From Achatina immaculata (lineage: Eukaryota; Mollusca; Gastropoda; Stylommatophora; Achatinidae), in contig CM019714.1 in assembly GCA_009760885.1 (NCBI GenBank), positions 2,343,895 to 2,407,894 of the forward strand: a DNA stretch of 64,000 bases. Direction: 5' to 3'. This document shows positions 32,140 to 43,929 of this stretch, one piece after another. A program made the translations under genes and the position numbers. Position 1 is the stretch's first letter, and every line of letters begins with the position of its first letter. The notes below the pieces were generated by a model. The model was not told the origin of the DNA, did no database searches, and worked only from the letters and a program-made list of their open reading frames with translations.

Positions 32140-34722
32140 ACTCATTCATTCATTTGCATGTCCCTTGCCGAACTTTGCCTCCCAAACAGCACTCCTGTAG
32201 GCCTCTCGGTTGTGAGCAAGATGGCCTGCTGCTGATGCATCCATTTGCAGATCATCAACAATGTCTTGCAGCCATCTTCGCCTTGGTCTTCCTCTCTTTC
32301 TTTTTCCCATTATGTACCCTTCCAAGATGGTCTTCTCTAAATTATCATGACGTTTAATGTGTCCAAAATATTTAAGTTTTCTCTATTTAATCCTCTTTAC
32401 TAGCCAACCTTCTTCAATATTAAGTTCTTGTAGTATAGGTATATTTGTTCTTTTTTGTGTCAATGATATTTGAAGAAATTTTCTGTAGCATTTACATTCA
32501 AAAGCATTTATGGCTTTCTCAGCTGTTTTGTTAAGTGTCCAGGTCTCACAGGCATATGTTGCAATGGGAAAGATCCATGCCCTTAAAAATCTTATTTCTA
32601 TAGTTCTGTCTGTTCCTCTCCACAGATTCTTTAGTTGTTTTACTTTCTGAAGAGCGACAGATGTCCTCCTTTTAATTTCCCTCATTGCATCTCCACTATT
32701 AGTTAGTAGTGATACAAGATATTCAAAACTCTCCACTTCTTCCAGTTTTTCCTTATTGATACATATTTCAGCTGCCTTGTTTGTTTTGTCAGTTGTCATC
32801 AATTTAGTTTTCTTCGCATTAAGATAGAGGTTTTGTTCTTCACTGTTCTTACGGACTGACATAATTAGTTTTTCCATTCCTTTTTGTGTTGTGGACAGTA
32901 ATACTGCGTCATCAGCATATCTAATCTCTGGTATTTCATAACCTCCAATTGTTATGGCATCGTGATATTCTTTGTCTACATCTTCTCTAACATTCCTCAT
33001 TATATTTTCAGTATACAAGTTAAATAAGTGTATACAAGTTAAATAAGTAAGGTGACAATATGCATCCCTGACGGACCCCTTGATTTATGCCAAACCAAGT
33101 TGTTGTTTCACCATTTATTCTTACTGCTGCTTGTTGGTCTAGATACAGCAGTGATGTTAATTGTATCAAATGTGTTGGAAATCCCATTTTTTACATAAGT
33201 TTCTGTTGTTGTACACAGTCAAATGCCTTTGAGTAGTCTATAAAGGCTAAATATAGATTCACATTAAACTCTCTGCATTTCTCTATTATTAATCTTATAT
33301 TGAATATATGATCTCCCTTGCCTGAAACCAGCTTGGACCATACTGACTTCTTCTTCTATTTTCTTCTGAAGTCTACCCATTATGATTTTTAACAGAATTT
33401 TACTGGCATGACTAATCAGGGCAACAGTTCTGTAGTTTGTGTATAATTTCAGGTTACCCTTTTTTGGCAGTGGTATGAATACAGTTCTTTCCCATTCTTT
33501 TGGCCAAATACCTGAATGCCATATCTTTTTACACAGTGCATGATAGATTGTTGCACATTCCTTTCCTCCTGCTTTAATAAGTTCAGCTGTTATCTCATCA
33601 CATCCTGATGATTTACCATTTTTCAGATTCTTTATTGCTCATAAAACTTCTATTGTCGGTTCAGATTCTTTCTCTTCCAATAATAACTCACAGACTATGG
33701 GGGGTCAGTTTAGGTAGTGATGAGTTCTGCATTCTACATCAGACCTATAATTTGAATTTCCACAAGTACAGATTCTGGGAAACATTTAACTCTTTCTATG
33801 CCTTTTTGTGTTGTGGACAGTAATACTGCGTCATCAGCATATCTAATCTCTGGTATTTCATAACCTCCAATTGTTATGGCATCGTGATATTCTTTGTCTA
33901 CATCTTCTCTAACATTCCTCATTATATTTTCAGTATACAAGTTAAATAAGTGTATACAAGTTAAATAAGTAAGGTGACAATATGCATCCCTGACGGACCC
34001 CTTGATTTATATCAAACCAAGTTGTTGTTTCACCATTTATTCTTACTGCTGCTTGTTGGTCTAGATACAGCAGTGATGTTAATTGTATCAAATGTGTTGG
34101 AAATCCCCTTTTTTCCATAAGTTTCTGTTGTTGTACACAATCAATTGCCTTTGAATTGTCTATAAAGACTAAATATAGATTCACATTAAACTCTCTGCAT
34201 TTCTCTATTATTAATCTTATATTGAATATATGATCTCCCTTGCCTGAAACCAGCTTGGACCATACTGACTTCTTCTTCTATTTTCTTCTGAAGTCTACCC
34301 ATTATGATTTTTAACAGAATTTTACTGGCATGACTAATCAGGGCAACAGTTCTGTAGTTTGTGTATAATTTCAGGTTACCCTTTTTTGGCAGTGGTATGA
34401 ATACAGTTCTTTTCCATTCTTTTGGCCAAATACCTGAATGCCATATCTTTTTACACAGTGCATGATAGATTGTTGCACATTCCTTTCCTCCTGCTTTAAT
34501 AAGTTCAGCTGTTATCTCATCACATCCTGATGATTTACCATTTTTCAGATTCTTTATTGCCCATAAAACTTCTATTGTCGGTTCAGATTCTTTCTCTTCC
34601 AATAATAACTCACAGACTATGGAGGGTCAGTTTAGGTAGTGATGAGTTCTGCATTCTACATCAGACCTATAATTTGAATTTCCACAAGTACAGATTCTGG
34701 GAAACATTTAACTCTTTCTATG
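32140..34722 (-). mobile_element. RTE-like LINE (family 3), antisense, with a 922-bp internal duplication
   Basis: The minus strand from 34600 reads KNLKNGKSSGCDEITAELIK, then NYRTVALISHASKILLKIIM and MVQAGFRQGRS. It continues VFIDNSKAIDCVQQQKL (palm Asp), NQGVRQGCILSPYLFNLYT and EIRYADDAVLLSTTQKG (catalytic YADD), then NLYLNAKKTKLM and YACETWTLNKTAEKAINAFE. It ends with the tail KYFGHIKRHDNLEKTILEGY and KRKRGRPRRRWLQDIVDDLQ near 32250, with a (ATGA)n-like 3' end near 32140. Positions 32879-33800 and 33801-34722 are tandem copies of the RT 5' half. No endonuclease is seen. Stops and frameshifts make it inactive. Confidence 0.85.
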
Positions 34723-34859
34723 CCCTTGACATATGTTGCATGGATGGGATCCATATAAGTTATGCCTACCCACATCTAATGCACTGGGATACACTGGTCT
34801 TTAATTTTGAATTTATCCTAACTATTTTTAAAAATCTGGCAAAGCCGGTAGTATTATTA

Positions 34860-35085
34860 GTCATATTGAATACAAGTTTAACAGTTTGATTGCCTATATA
34901 TGACTGAAGGTTTAACTGTTGGACTGCCTGCCTATAATTGTCTGTTAGACTACCTGACTGCTTGTCTATGGCTGAAAGTTTAACTTTCTGACTGTAAGAT
35001 CAGCTTTCTAATTGCCCGCCTGTAACTGGAAATATAACTGAATGGCTGCTTGATTATGACTGTAAGTTGAACTCTCCGACTACCT
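34860..35085. repeat. degenerate minisatellite below exon e
   Basis: gattgcctatatatgactga and tgaaagtttaactttctgac are decayed copies of the 26890-27475 unit. They end about 20 bp from the exon e donor. Confidence 0.7.
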
Positions 35086-35105
35086 TTCTTTTTCCTAAAA
35101 CTCAC

Positions 35106-35249
35106 CACTAAGTTAATGACATCTGGGGTCCTCATATCTGCGCTAGGATCAGACTCGGTGACGGTAAACTCGTTAAGCTGTTTCTCGTACTCTGCCTCCC
35201 ACGCTGCCAGTTCCTGCCGGTAGTTTGTGTATTCCAGCAGATCAGAAAT
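35106..35249 (-). CDS. CFAP65: CFAP65 exon e
   Basis: The acceptor AATTGTACAG|ATTTCT and the donor TTAGTG|GTGAGT bound 144 bp (48 codons, phase 0/0). The residues read ISDLLEYTNYRQELAAWEAE, then YEKQLNEFTVTESDPSADMR and TPDVINLV. The first half is a charged helix of coiled-coil character, as expected for the coiled-coil part of CFAP65 that follows its last beta domain (exon d, ...LDLVCE|). Repeat units of one family lie on both sides of the exon. Confidence 0.8.
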
Positions 35250-35284
35250 CTGTACAATTTACAGAAAAAAACAACTTACACAGA

Positions 35285-35400
35285 CTTCTTTGCCTGTTTA
35301 TGAGTTTAATGGTCTGACTGACTATTTATGGCTGAATATGATTGTCTGATTGACTGTTTATGATTGTGAGAAATCATTGTCGTGATGAAATATTCCATTT
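35285..35400. repeat. degenerate minisatellite above exon e
   Basis: gtttatgagtttaatggtct, gattgtctgattgactgttt and then gattgtgagaaatcattgtc-gatgaaatat. The last block also occurs at 27454-27502 after the left array. Confidence 0.6.
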
Positions 35401-35404
35401 CAAA

Positions 35405-35800
35405 GGTCAACAGATCAGATTACCAGGTCAAGAGATCAGATTACTAGATCAAGAGATCAGATTACTAAGTCAACAGATCAGATTACCAAGTCAAGAGATC
35501 AGATTACTAAGTCAACAGATCAGATTACCAAGTCAAGAGATCAGATTACTAGATCAAGAGATCAGATTACTAGGTCAAGAGATCAGATTACTAGGTCAAT
35601 AGATCAGATTACTAAGTCAATAGATCAGATTACTAGGTCAATAGATAAGATTACTAGGTCAATAGATAAGATTACTAGGTCAACAGATAAGATTAATAGG
35701 TCAAGATATCAGATTACTAGACCAACAGATCAGATTATCAAGTCAACAGATCAGATTACCAGATCAACAGATCAGATTACTAGGTCAACAGATCATATAT
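35405..35800. repeat. minisatellite, 21-bp unit
   Basis: The unit is close to agatcagattactaggtcaac, about 19 copies. The open frame at 35360-35602 is an artefact. Confidence 0.93.
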
Positions 35801-36635
35801 TTATTCTTGTTGAAGTGTTAAAACTTTTCACCCAACAACTGATTCTCACAAAGGCCATTTGGATGGCCTCTTCTGAAAACAGTTGGCTTGCTGAAACACC
35901 AGTGAATCTTGCTATATTAACACAAGTTTACACTCTAAAGCTTAGAAAATTTATTTACATGAGATCATATTATGCAAATAAATAAATCATTGTTGTCCTA
36001 GAACATAAATAAAGTATGGAAATTTGTTGGCAAAGTTTTTCTTAGAAACAAGATAAATTCTTATATATCTTCAATATTTTAGTTTCTAAAGCAGACACAA
36101 AGCTTGCTGCTTCTCTGTAAGTGCTTTCACCAATCAGAATCAATGAACATATGAGAGCCCATCTGGTCAACATTCTAAACCAAATGGAAACTGAAAAACA
36201 CAAATAAGTTTGTAAATGCGAGAATTTCCCTTTGTTTAGTAATTTACATGTCTCCGTCCTCTAGTTAACAGGTCCAAAAAATATGAAATATAGCTCTTTA
36301 GATTGATGATTTAAGGATGATCTGATCATCTGTTTACAGCTTTACTGATGCTATCTTGAGTAAAACTATAGGAACTCCACACTTGCAAATGAGTTTCTGA
36401 ACATGGGGATTTCCACTGGTCACTGCGGTCTAACTGGGCAGTCCATTTAGATCAACTTTTCTTCGTTTGAATTAAGAAATACAAGGTACAGGTGGACTAA
36501 AAATCTTTTATGTATCATTGCTTTTTGAGTTAGAGTTGACTCCCATCTTCTGCATAATATATGGCCTTATTGTAGGAAACAAGTCACGATTAACTATCTG
36601 TCGGTGTATACTTACATGATTTTCACACTGCATAA
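35801..36635. other. unique intronic sequence, about 830 bp
   Basis: One of the longest non-repetitive stretches in the window. I see no splice-bounded exon, transposon motif or RNA gene on either strand. Confidence 0.5.
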
Positions 36636-36639
36636 AGTC

Positions 36640-37380
36640 AGTGACAGACTATTTTCACACTATGTAAAGTTTGTAACTGACTATTTTCACACTATGCAAA
36701 GTTTGTGACTGATTGTTTTCACACTATGCAAAGTTTGTGAATGATTATTTTCACACTATGCAAAGTTTGTGAATGATTATTTTCACACTATGCAAAGTTT
36801 GTACCTGATTATTTTAACACTGTGCAAAATTTGTGACTATTTTCACACTATGTAAAGTTTGTAACTGATTATTTTCACACTATGTAAAGTTTGTAACTGA
36901 TTATTTTCACACTATGCAAAGTTTGTACCTGATTATTGTCACACTATGTAAAGTTTGTAACTGATTATTTTCACACTATGTAAAGTTTGTAACTGATTAT
37001 TTTCACACTATGTAAAGTTTGTAACTGATTATTTTCACACTATGCAAAGTTTATGACTGATTATTTTCACACTATGCAAAGTTTGTGACTATTTTCACAC
37101 TATGTAAAGTTTGTAACTGATTATTTTCACACTATGTAAAGTTTGTGAATGACTATTTTCACACTATGTAAAGTTTGTAACTGATTATTTTCACACTATG
37201 TAAAGTTTGTGAATGACTATTTTCACACTATGTAAAGTTTGTGACTGACTATATTCACACTATGTAAAGTTTGTGAATGACTATATATCAGTGTATACTT
37301 ACACTATTTTCACACTATGTAAAGTTTGTGAATGACTATATATCAGTGTATACTTACACTATTTTCACACTACAAAAAAA
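36640..37380. repeat. minisatellite, about 32-bp unit
   Basis: The unit is close to tattttcacactatgtaaag plus tttgtaactgat, about 22 copies. A longer variant with atatatcagtgtatacttac appears twice near 37290 and 37345 and once before the array at 36600. Confidence 0.93.
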
Positions 37381-37594
37381 TGATATTTTAAAAATATTTT
37401 TGCAATATCATCTTTCACTTCAGTCATTGATATATTTACATATATAAGACCTTTATCACTTCTGAAATTAAATTTAAAAAAAAATTAGGTCATTTCATAA
37501 CAATGTGAAAAAAACTGTTAGACAAGAAAGATCACTCTCAACAAACATGAAGAAAAAGTAATGTAGAATATTTTGCTGTGCAAACTATCTGCAT

Positions 37595-37785
37595 AGCTAC
37601 CACTATAACTACCAGCATAACTACCAGCATAACTACCAACATAACTATCAGCATAACTACCACTATAACTACCAGCATAACTACCTGCATAACTACCAGC
37701 ATAACTACCAACATAATTACCAACATAACTACCAACATAACTACCAACATAATTGCCAGATAACTACCAGCATAACTACCCTGAT
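37595..37785. repeat. short-unit array, 12-bp unit
   Basis: Copies of ataactaccagc with cact, cctg and caac variants. Frames on both strands are artefacts. Confidence 0.92.
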
Positions 37786-37824
37786 AAGGAGTATAACAAA
37801 AATGGCCAGCTCTTCACTAAAGTA

Positions 37825-37985
37825 CTTGTAATGTTCCTGTTGATGTTCCTGCCCAACGTGCAGCTGAATAAATCACAGCATACACAGAATGAGGCAGTGA
37901 GAGTGGTCTTGGGTTGTATCAGGGACACTCTGGTGCTGGCCATGAGCTTCCTGCTTGATCTGCAAGTTTCATGGCTCTAGGTCAC
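37825..37985 (+). pseudogene. LINE RT C-terminal scrap (RNase H family)
   Basis: The plus strand reads VQLNKSQHTQNEAVRVVLGC, then IRDTLVLAMSFLLDLQ. This is the LxxxQxxQNEAxRxILGCxRDT region that lies between RT and RNase H in Jockey/I-like LINEs. It may belong to the same family as 40791-41965, where that region is lacking. Confidence 0.6.
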
Positions 37986-38024
37986 TGCCCTCCTTTGTTG
38001 GGCTGATCAGTTTTTCTGCAGCCT

Positions 38025-38245
38025 TTCACATATTGATGATCAAGATGCAAGAACAATTAACAAAACAATGCTGAACCCTTTCACATATTGATGATCAAGA
38101 TGCAAGAACAATTAACAAAACAATGCTGAACCCTTTCACATATTGATGATCAAGACACAAGAACAATTAACAAAACAATGCTGAACCCTTTCACATATTG
38201 ATGATCAAGACGCAAGAACAATTAACAAAACAATGCTGAACCTCA
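38025..38245. repeat. minisatellite, 55-bp unit (4 copies)
   Basis: The unit is ccctttcacatattgatgat plus caagatgcaagaacaattaa plus caaaacaatgctgaa, almost perfect. Confidence 0.94.
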
Positions 38246-38449
38246 TACACATCTGGCTTCTCTGGGAATTTAAGACATGATTATGCTGGAAAATATATCT
38301 GCCACGTGGGTTCTTAGGTTAACCACACAAAACAGAGATTTACAAACAGACGACTAAGATACAATCATCCATACAGCCATTAACCACACAAATCTGAGAT
38401 TACAATTATGTACACAATGGAGAAATGGGTCACAATTTCAAGAACTTAC

Positions 38450-38566
38450 TTCACAGACCAGGTCAAGGTCACAGAAGGCAGGGGTGTCAGCAGCAATGAA
38501 TGTCACTCTACACATCCTGTACTCACCAGGACCAATCTTCCCTTGAGCAGGGTACACATTCAACAA
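38450..38566 (-). CDS. CFAP65: CFAP65 exon d (beta-domain segment)
   Basis: The acceptor GCCTTGTAG|TTGTTG and the donor TGTGAA|GTAAGT bound 117 bp (39 codons, phase 0/0). The residues read LLNVYPAQGKIGPGEYRMCR, then VTFIAADTPAFCDLDLVCE. The pattern V-x-P-x-x-G-x-I-x-PGE-x-x-x-x-x-VTF-x-A is an ASH/MSP-like beta-sandwich edge, which CFAP65 carries in its last repeats. It joins exon c (...LNDSQ|) and exon e (|ISDLLEY) in frame. A 25-bp array begins about 24 bp above the acceptor. Confidence 0.83.
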
Positions 38567-38589
38567 CTACAAGGCAGACATCAAAATAA

Positions 38590-38880
38590 TCTCAGACAAA
38601 TGCTGACATCTTTGACAAACATTTATGTTAACATCTTTGACAAACATGTATGTTAACATCTTTGCCAAACATTTATGTTAACATCTTTGCCAAACATTTA
38701 TGTTAACATCTTTACCAAACATTTATGTTAACATCTTTACCAAACATTTATGTTAACATCTTTACCAAACATTTATGTTGACATCTTTACCAAACATTTA
38801 TGTTAACATCTTTAACAAACATTTATGTTGACATCTTTACCAAACATTTATGTTAATATCTTTACCAAACATTTAAGTGA
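38590..38880. repeat. minisatellite, 25-bp unit, next to the exon d acceptor
   Basis: The unit is close to catctttaccaaacatttatgttaa, about 11 copies. Confidence 0.93.
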
Positions 38881-38934
38881 TGCACTGTCAACTAATATTA
38901 TAAGAAAATTTCAAATAAAGCTTCTGAATGAGAA

Positions 38935-39800
38935 AATAAACTTGACACTTCTCTTTCCTCAAACTTGACAACTCTTTTTCCTCAAACTGGACACTTCTTT
39001 TTTCTCAAACTTGACACTTCTATTTTCTCAAACTTGACCCCTTTCTTTGATCAAACCTGACACTTCTATTTCCTCAAACTTGACACTTCTCTTTCCTCAA
39101 ACTTGACACTTCTCTTAACTCCTTGACACTTCTCTTTCCTCAAACATGACACTTCTCTTTCCTCAAACTTGACACTTCTCTTTCCTCAAACTTGACACTT
39201 CTCTTTTCTCAAATTTGACACTTCTCTTTCCTCAAACTTGACACTTCTCTTTCCTCAAACTTGACACTTCTCTTAACTCAAACTTGACACTTCTCTTTCC
39301 TCAAACTTGACACTTCTCTTTTCTCAAATTTGACACTTCTCTTTCCTCAAACTTGACACTTCTCTTTCCTCAAACTTAACACTTCTCTTTTCTCAAATTT
39401 GACACTTCTATTTTCTCAAACTTGACCCCTTTCTTTGATCAAACCTGACACTTCTATTTCCTCAAACTTGACACTTCTCTTTCCTCAAACTTGACACTTC
39501 TCTTAACTCCTTGACACTTCTCTTTCCTCAAACATGACACTTCTCTTTCCTCAAACTTGACACTTCTCTTTCCTCAAACTTGACACTTCTCTTTTCTCAA
39601 ATTTGACACTTCTCTTTCCTCAAACTTGACACTTCTCTTTCCTCAAACTTGACACTTCTCTTAACTCAAACTTGACACTTCTCTTTCCTCAAACTTGACA
39701 CTTCTCTTTTCTCAAATTTGACACTTCTCTTTCCTCAAACTTGACACTTCTCTTTCCTCAAACTTAACACTTCTCTTTTCTCAAATTTGACACTTCTCAT
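38935..39800. repeat. minisatellite, 23-bp unit, with a 388-bp higher-order repeat
   Basis: The base unit is close to ctctttcctcaaacttgacactt. A distinctive series of variants (acttctattttctcaaactt, gacccctttctttgatcaaa) starts at 39016 and again at 39404, so a 388-bp block of the array is itself duplicated. Confidence 0.92.
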
Positions 39801-39824
39801 ATAGAAACTATATTTCTCATAACA

Positions 39825-39955
39825 CAAACTTAAAACAGCTCTTTATATAGACTTGGCATTTCTATCTATAAGAACTTGGCATTTCTCTCTACAGAGACTT
39901 GGCATTTCTCTATACAGGAACTTGGCATTTCTCTCTATAGAATAACACTTGATAT
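39825..39955. repeat. degenerate repeat, about 27-bp unit
   Basis: Copies of gacttggcatttctctctat with aga/aga-act variants. Confidence 0.7.
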
Positions 39956-40059
39956 CTTTTTTTGACTTAGCCATCAAAATGTAGATACAATATCACTCGG
40001 GCAAGATGTCTGCAGACAAAATGATTATCTGATATCAGCTCAAAGAGTCAGTACCAATG

Positions 40060-40790
40060 TGTGCTCTACTAACTAACCAGTGTCTGCTCTACTAACTAAT
40101 CAGTGTCTGCTCTAATATCTAACCAGTGTCTGCTCTAATATCTAAGAGTGTGTTCTCTACTAACCAAAGTCTGTGTTCTATTAACTAATTAGTGAGTGTG
40201 TTCTATACTAACCAAAGTGTGTGTTCTATTAACTAATTAGTGAGTGTGTTCTCTACTAACCAAAGTGTGTGTTCTTTTAACTAATTAGTGAGTGTGTTCT
40301 CTACTAACCAAAGTGTGTGTTCTGTTAACTAATTAGTGAGTGTCTTCTCTACTAACCAAAGTGTGTGTTCTGTTAACTAATTAGTGAGTGTGTTCTATAT
40401 TAACCATAGTGTGCTCTGTTAACTAATTAGTGAGTGTTTTCTATATTAACCATAGTGTGTGCTCTTTTAACTAATTAGTGAATGTGTTCTATACTAACCA
40501 AAGTGTGTGTTCTGTTAACTAATTAGTGAGTGTGTTCTATATTAACCATAGTGTGCTCTGTTAACTAATTAGTGAGTGTGTTCTATACTAACCAAAGTGT
40601 GTGTTCTGTTAACTAATTAGTGAGTGTGTTCTATACTAACCAAAGTGTGCTCTTTTAACTAATTAGTGAGTGTGTTCTATATTAACCATAGTGTGTGCTC
40701 TTTTAACTAATTAGTGAGTGTGTTCTATACTAACCAAAGTGTGCTCTTTTAACTAATTAGTGAGTGTGTTCTCTACTAACCAAAGTGTGT
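40060..40790. repeat. minisatellite, about 46-bp unit (left part of a split array)
   Basis: The unit is close to ctactaaccaaagtgtgtgt plus tctgttaactaattagtgagtgtgtt. It continues at 41965-42030 after an inserted LINE. Confidence 0.92.
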
Positions 40791-41965
40791 AGCAGAAATG
40801 CAGAAAATAGTTGGTGTTCAAGCGCTAAAGGAATGTAGAGACACAAAGGTCATGACCATGGGAGAGAAATTCCTTAGCTCTGTAAGCCATCCCCTGAAAG
40901 AGAGATTCAATAACTTGGCACTGAGACAGCTTAAAAGAAGCAGCTTCATTAATCAGGCCAAGCGTATGCGTAAGCTGATACCTGACCTTCCAACTGTAGT
41001 CGCTCCATTATCATCTGTACCAGAGCATACACCATGGAAAGAAGCAGATTATACACAAATAACTATTCAGACTGAAGTGAAAGGTGTGCAGAATGGTGAG
41101 ATGCAGAGCAGTCTTGTAAGATCAACAGCCACACTTAGTGTGCTAGATGACAAATATCCATGTGACACCTGGATACATGTGTATACAGATGGATCTGCAC
41201 ATAATGCCATAAAGAATGGAGGGGCATGAGCACATACTGAATATCCAAACAACACCACTGACAAGATTTCCATACCCACTGGTAAATACTGCAACAACTT
41301 TGATGCAGAAGTTAGGGCAGTTATTGCTGCAGTTGAAAAACTATCAGACTCCAGAACTGATACATGTCCCGTAGTAATTCTCACAGATGCAAGATCAGTA
41401 CTGGAAGCTCTTCAGTGCAACAAACTACCAGACCTTAAGGATGCCTTGTCAAAAACTGGCTTACAACATGGAGTCACTTTGCAATGGATTCCCTCCCACT
41501 GTGGGATACCAGGCAATGAGAAAGCTGACCATCTGGCCAAAGAGGGCACTGAAATGGAGCGACCAGACATACCAGTCACCTATAATCAGAAGAAAAGCAT
41601 GATAAAAACCTACAGGAAGCCACAAACACCACCACATGATGACTATCATATGCTAAACAGAAAGGAACAAGTCACCATCTTCCGTCTCCGAACAGGACAC
41701 AGCCGATTCCGAAGTCATATGTATACAAAGTTTAAGGTTGGTACTACTAATCTATGTACATGTGCCCAGGTGCCCCAAACTGTGGAACATATCCTCCAGA
41801 ACTGCACCAACTATGAGACACTGAGAAATAATTACTGGCCCAGTGAAACCACTAAAGAAGATAAGCTCTATGGTTCCATACATGAATTACAAAAACAGTG
41901 AAATTTATCCAAGAGACAGGACTGCAGATATAACAGACAATGCGAACGAAGAAGAAGAAGAAGAC
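40791..41965 (+). mobile_element. LINE 3' part with RNase H domain and (GAA)n tail
   Basis: The insertion lies inside a minisatellite. The plus-strand reading covers a spacer (MQKIVGVQALKECRDTKVMT) and an RNase H domain with its acidic residues visible: YTDGSAH near 41180, FDAEVRAVIAAVEKL near 41310, ILTDARSVLEALQ near 41380 and WIPSHCGIPGNEKADHLAKE near 41500. A cysteine/histidine tail follows (LCTCAQVPQTVEHILQNC). One TGA after IKNGGA breaks it. The end is gcgaacgaagaagaagaagaag. RT and endonuclease are missing through 5' truncation. Confidence 0.87.
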
Positions 41966-42032
41966 TAATTAGTGAGTGTGTTCTCTACTAACCAAAGTGT
42001 TTGCTCTTTTAACTAATTAGTGAGCTCTCTAG
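41965..42032. repeat. minisatellite, about 46-bp unit (right part of the split array)
   Basis: actaattagtgagtgtgttc-tctactaaccaaagtg continues the 40060-40790 array. Confidence 0.85.
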
Positions 42033-42104
42033 CAGCCAGTCAGTGTACACTTGCTGATTACAACACAATCAATTAACAGAGAAAAATAAATTATTACTCA
42101 ATAG

Positions 42105-42106
<2 letters not shown>

Positions 42107-42168
<62 letters not shown>
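42107..42168. repeat. (TA)n microsatellite
   Basis: About 30 uninterrupted TA units. Confidence 0.97.
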
Positions 42169-42474
42169 TATTGTACATCATATTATAATGCAATAAAAAG
42201 ACAAAAAATAATCAAAAATTAAAAATGAAGATTCAACTATCATTAAAAAAAACACAGAATAGTGAATTATGAAATAACAACCACAGAACAGTAAATTATC
42301 AATGAAAGAACACATAGCAACATATTAATAAATAAGAAATGCAGATCATATTAGACAGAAAGCAATATGTTCAGTTTAAACAGTGATGCCCTGAGTCTGA
42401 ACATTAGGGAAAATAATATAAAACAAGAAATACAAAAATCATAGCAGCAAAGAAAACAAAACATGTAGGAAGAA

Positions 42475-42915
42475 GCACAACACTTAAAACTATAACACAC
42501 AAAGTTATAACACATAAAACCATAACACATACAATTATAACACATAAAACTATAACACATAAAGCTATAACATGTAAAACTATAAAACATAAAACCACAA
42601 CACATAAAAGAAAACATAAAACTATAGCACATAAAACTATAACACATAAAACTATAACACATAAAGCTATAACATGTAAAACTATAAAACATAAAACCAC
42701 AACACATAAAAGAAAACATAAAACTATAGCACATAAAACTATAACACATAAAACTATAACACATAAAACTATAACACATAAAAAATAACAAATAAAACCA
42801 TAACACATAAAACTATAGCACATAAAACTATAAAATGTAAAACTATAGCACATAAAACTATAACACATAAAACTATAGCACATAAAACCATAACACATAA
42901 AACTATAACACATAA
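42475..42915. repeat. minisatellite, 15-bp unit with a longer repeated block
   Basis: The unit is close to aactataacacataa. A roughly 115-bp block containing acataaaagaaaacataaa is present twice (about 42545-42620 and 42660-42740). The opposing frames of up to 174 codons are artefacts. Confidence 0.92.
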
Positions 42916-43059
42916 AGAGAAGCAGCAAGAAATAAAAAGCAAAACATCAAAGAAAAAAGAATGCAGCAAGAAACTAAAACAAGAGCTCACAAACAACAAA
43001 TCTTATAGCAAGAAACTAAAAAAAGTACAAAATAAAAAACATGAAACAACAAAAACAAA

Positions 43060-43520
43060 AGGGTGGAACTAGAAAGACAAAAACAGGAAGCCACAATAAC
43101 ATGGAGCAAGAAAAACAAAAACATAGAGCATGAAAAACAAAAACATAGAACAAGAAAAACAAAAATATAGAGTAAGAAAAATCAAAAACATGGAGTATGA
43201 AAAATAAAACCATAGTGTAAGAAAAACAAAAACATAGAGCAAGAAATAAAAAAGATAGAAAAACAAAAACATGGAACAGGAAAAACAAAAACATAGAACA
43301 AGAAAAACAAAAACATAGAGTAAGAAAACAAAAAACATGGAAAAATAAAAAAGATGGAGGAAGAAAAACAAAAACATAGAGTAAGAAAAACGAAAACATA
43401 GAGTAAGAAAAACAAAAACATGGAACAAGAAAATAAAACGATGGAGGAAGAAAAACAAAAGCAAAGAGTAAGAAAAACAAAAACAAGGAACAAGAGAAAC
43501 AAATACACTGACTAAGAAGA
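43060..43520. repeat. A-rich minisatellite, about 20-bp unit, next to the exon c donor
   Basis: Copies of agaaaaacaaaaacatagag(taag/caag), ending about 35 bp from exon c. A 256-codon minus frame here joins the array to exon c, but only the exon part is real. Confidence 0.9.
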
Positions 43521-43555
43521 ACAAAAAAAAGAAGTTTTGAAGCACAGCTTCTGAC

Positions 43556-43699
43556 CTGTGAATCATTTAATGACTTCACATGCCACTCAAAGAAGATAGA
43601 CCTGTCACTGGACCTGTTTGTGACAAAGATCATTCGGCGGGCTTGTGAGAACACTGGCACGTTTCCAAATGACATTCTGTCCATGGACAGATAACCAAG
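43556..43699 (-). CDS. CFAP65: CFAP65 exon c (ASH-type beta domain)
   Basis: The acceptor TTACCTACAG|CTTGGT and the donor TTCACAG|GTCAGA bound 144 bp (48 codons, phase 0/0). The residues read LGYLSMDRMSFGNVPVFSQA, then RRMIFVTNRSSDRSIFFEWH and VKSLNDSQ. The pattern LS-x-D-x-x-SFGNVPV-x-x-x-x-R-x-x-FVTN-x-S is a typical ASH/MSP domain opening, and it continues directly from exon b (...LPGQ|). This order is what I recall for vertebrate CFAP65. It acts structurally in the axoneme; no catalytic residues are expected. Confidence 0.86.
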
Positions 43700-43929
43700 C
43701 TGTAGGTAAGATAAGAAATAATAATTTAATTTAGAAATAAAGATAATTAATACACCAGATAATTTATAAATTATTCTGAGAACCAAATAGAGGGGGTTCT
43801 AGATGAGGAAAAAAAGGAACTGTTATGGAAACTTGCAACAAAACCAACCAAGTCAAGTGTGACGCATCAGGGATACCAACTCTGAAGAGCTCAGACAAAG
43901 ATAGAAAGTATGCACTCATGGACCCCAAG

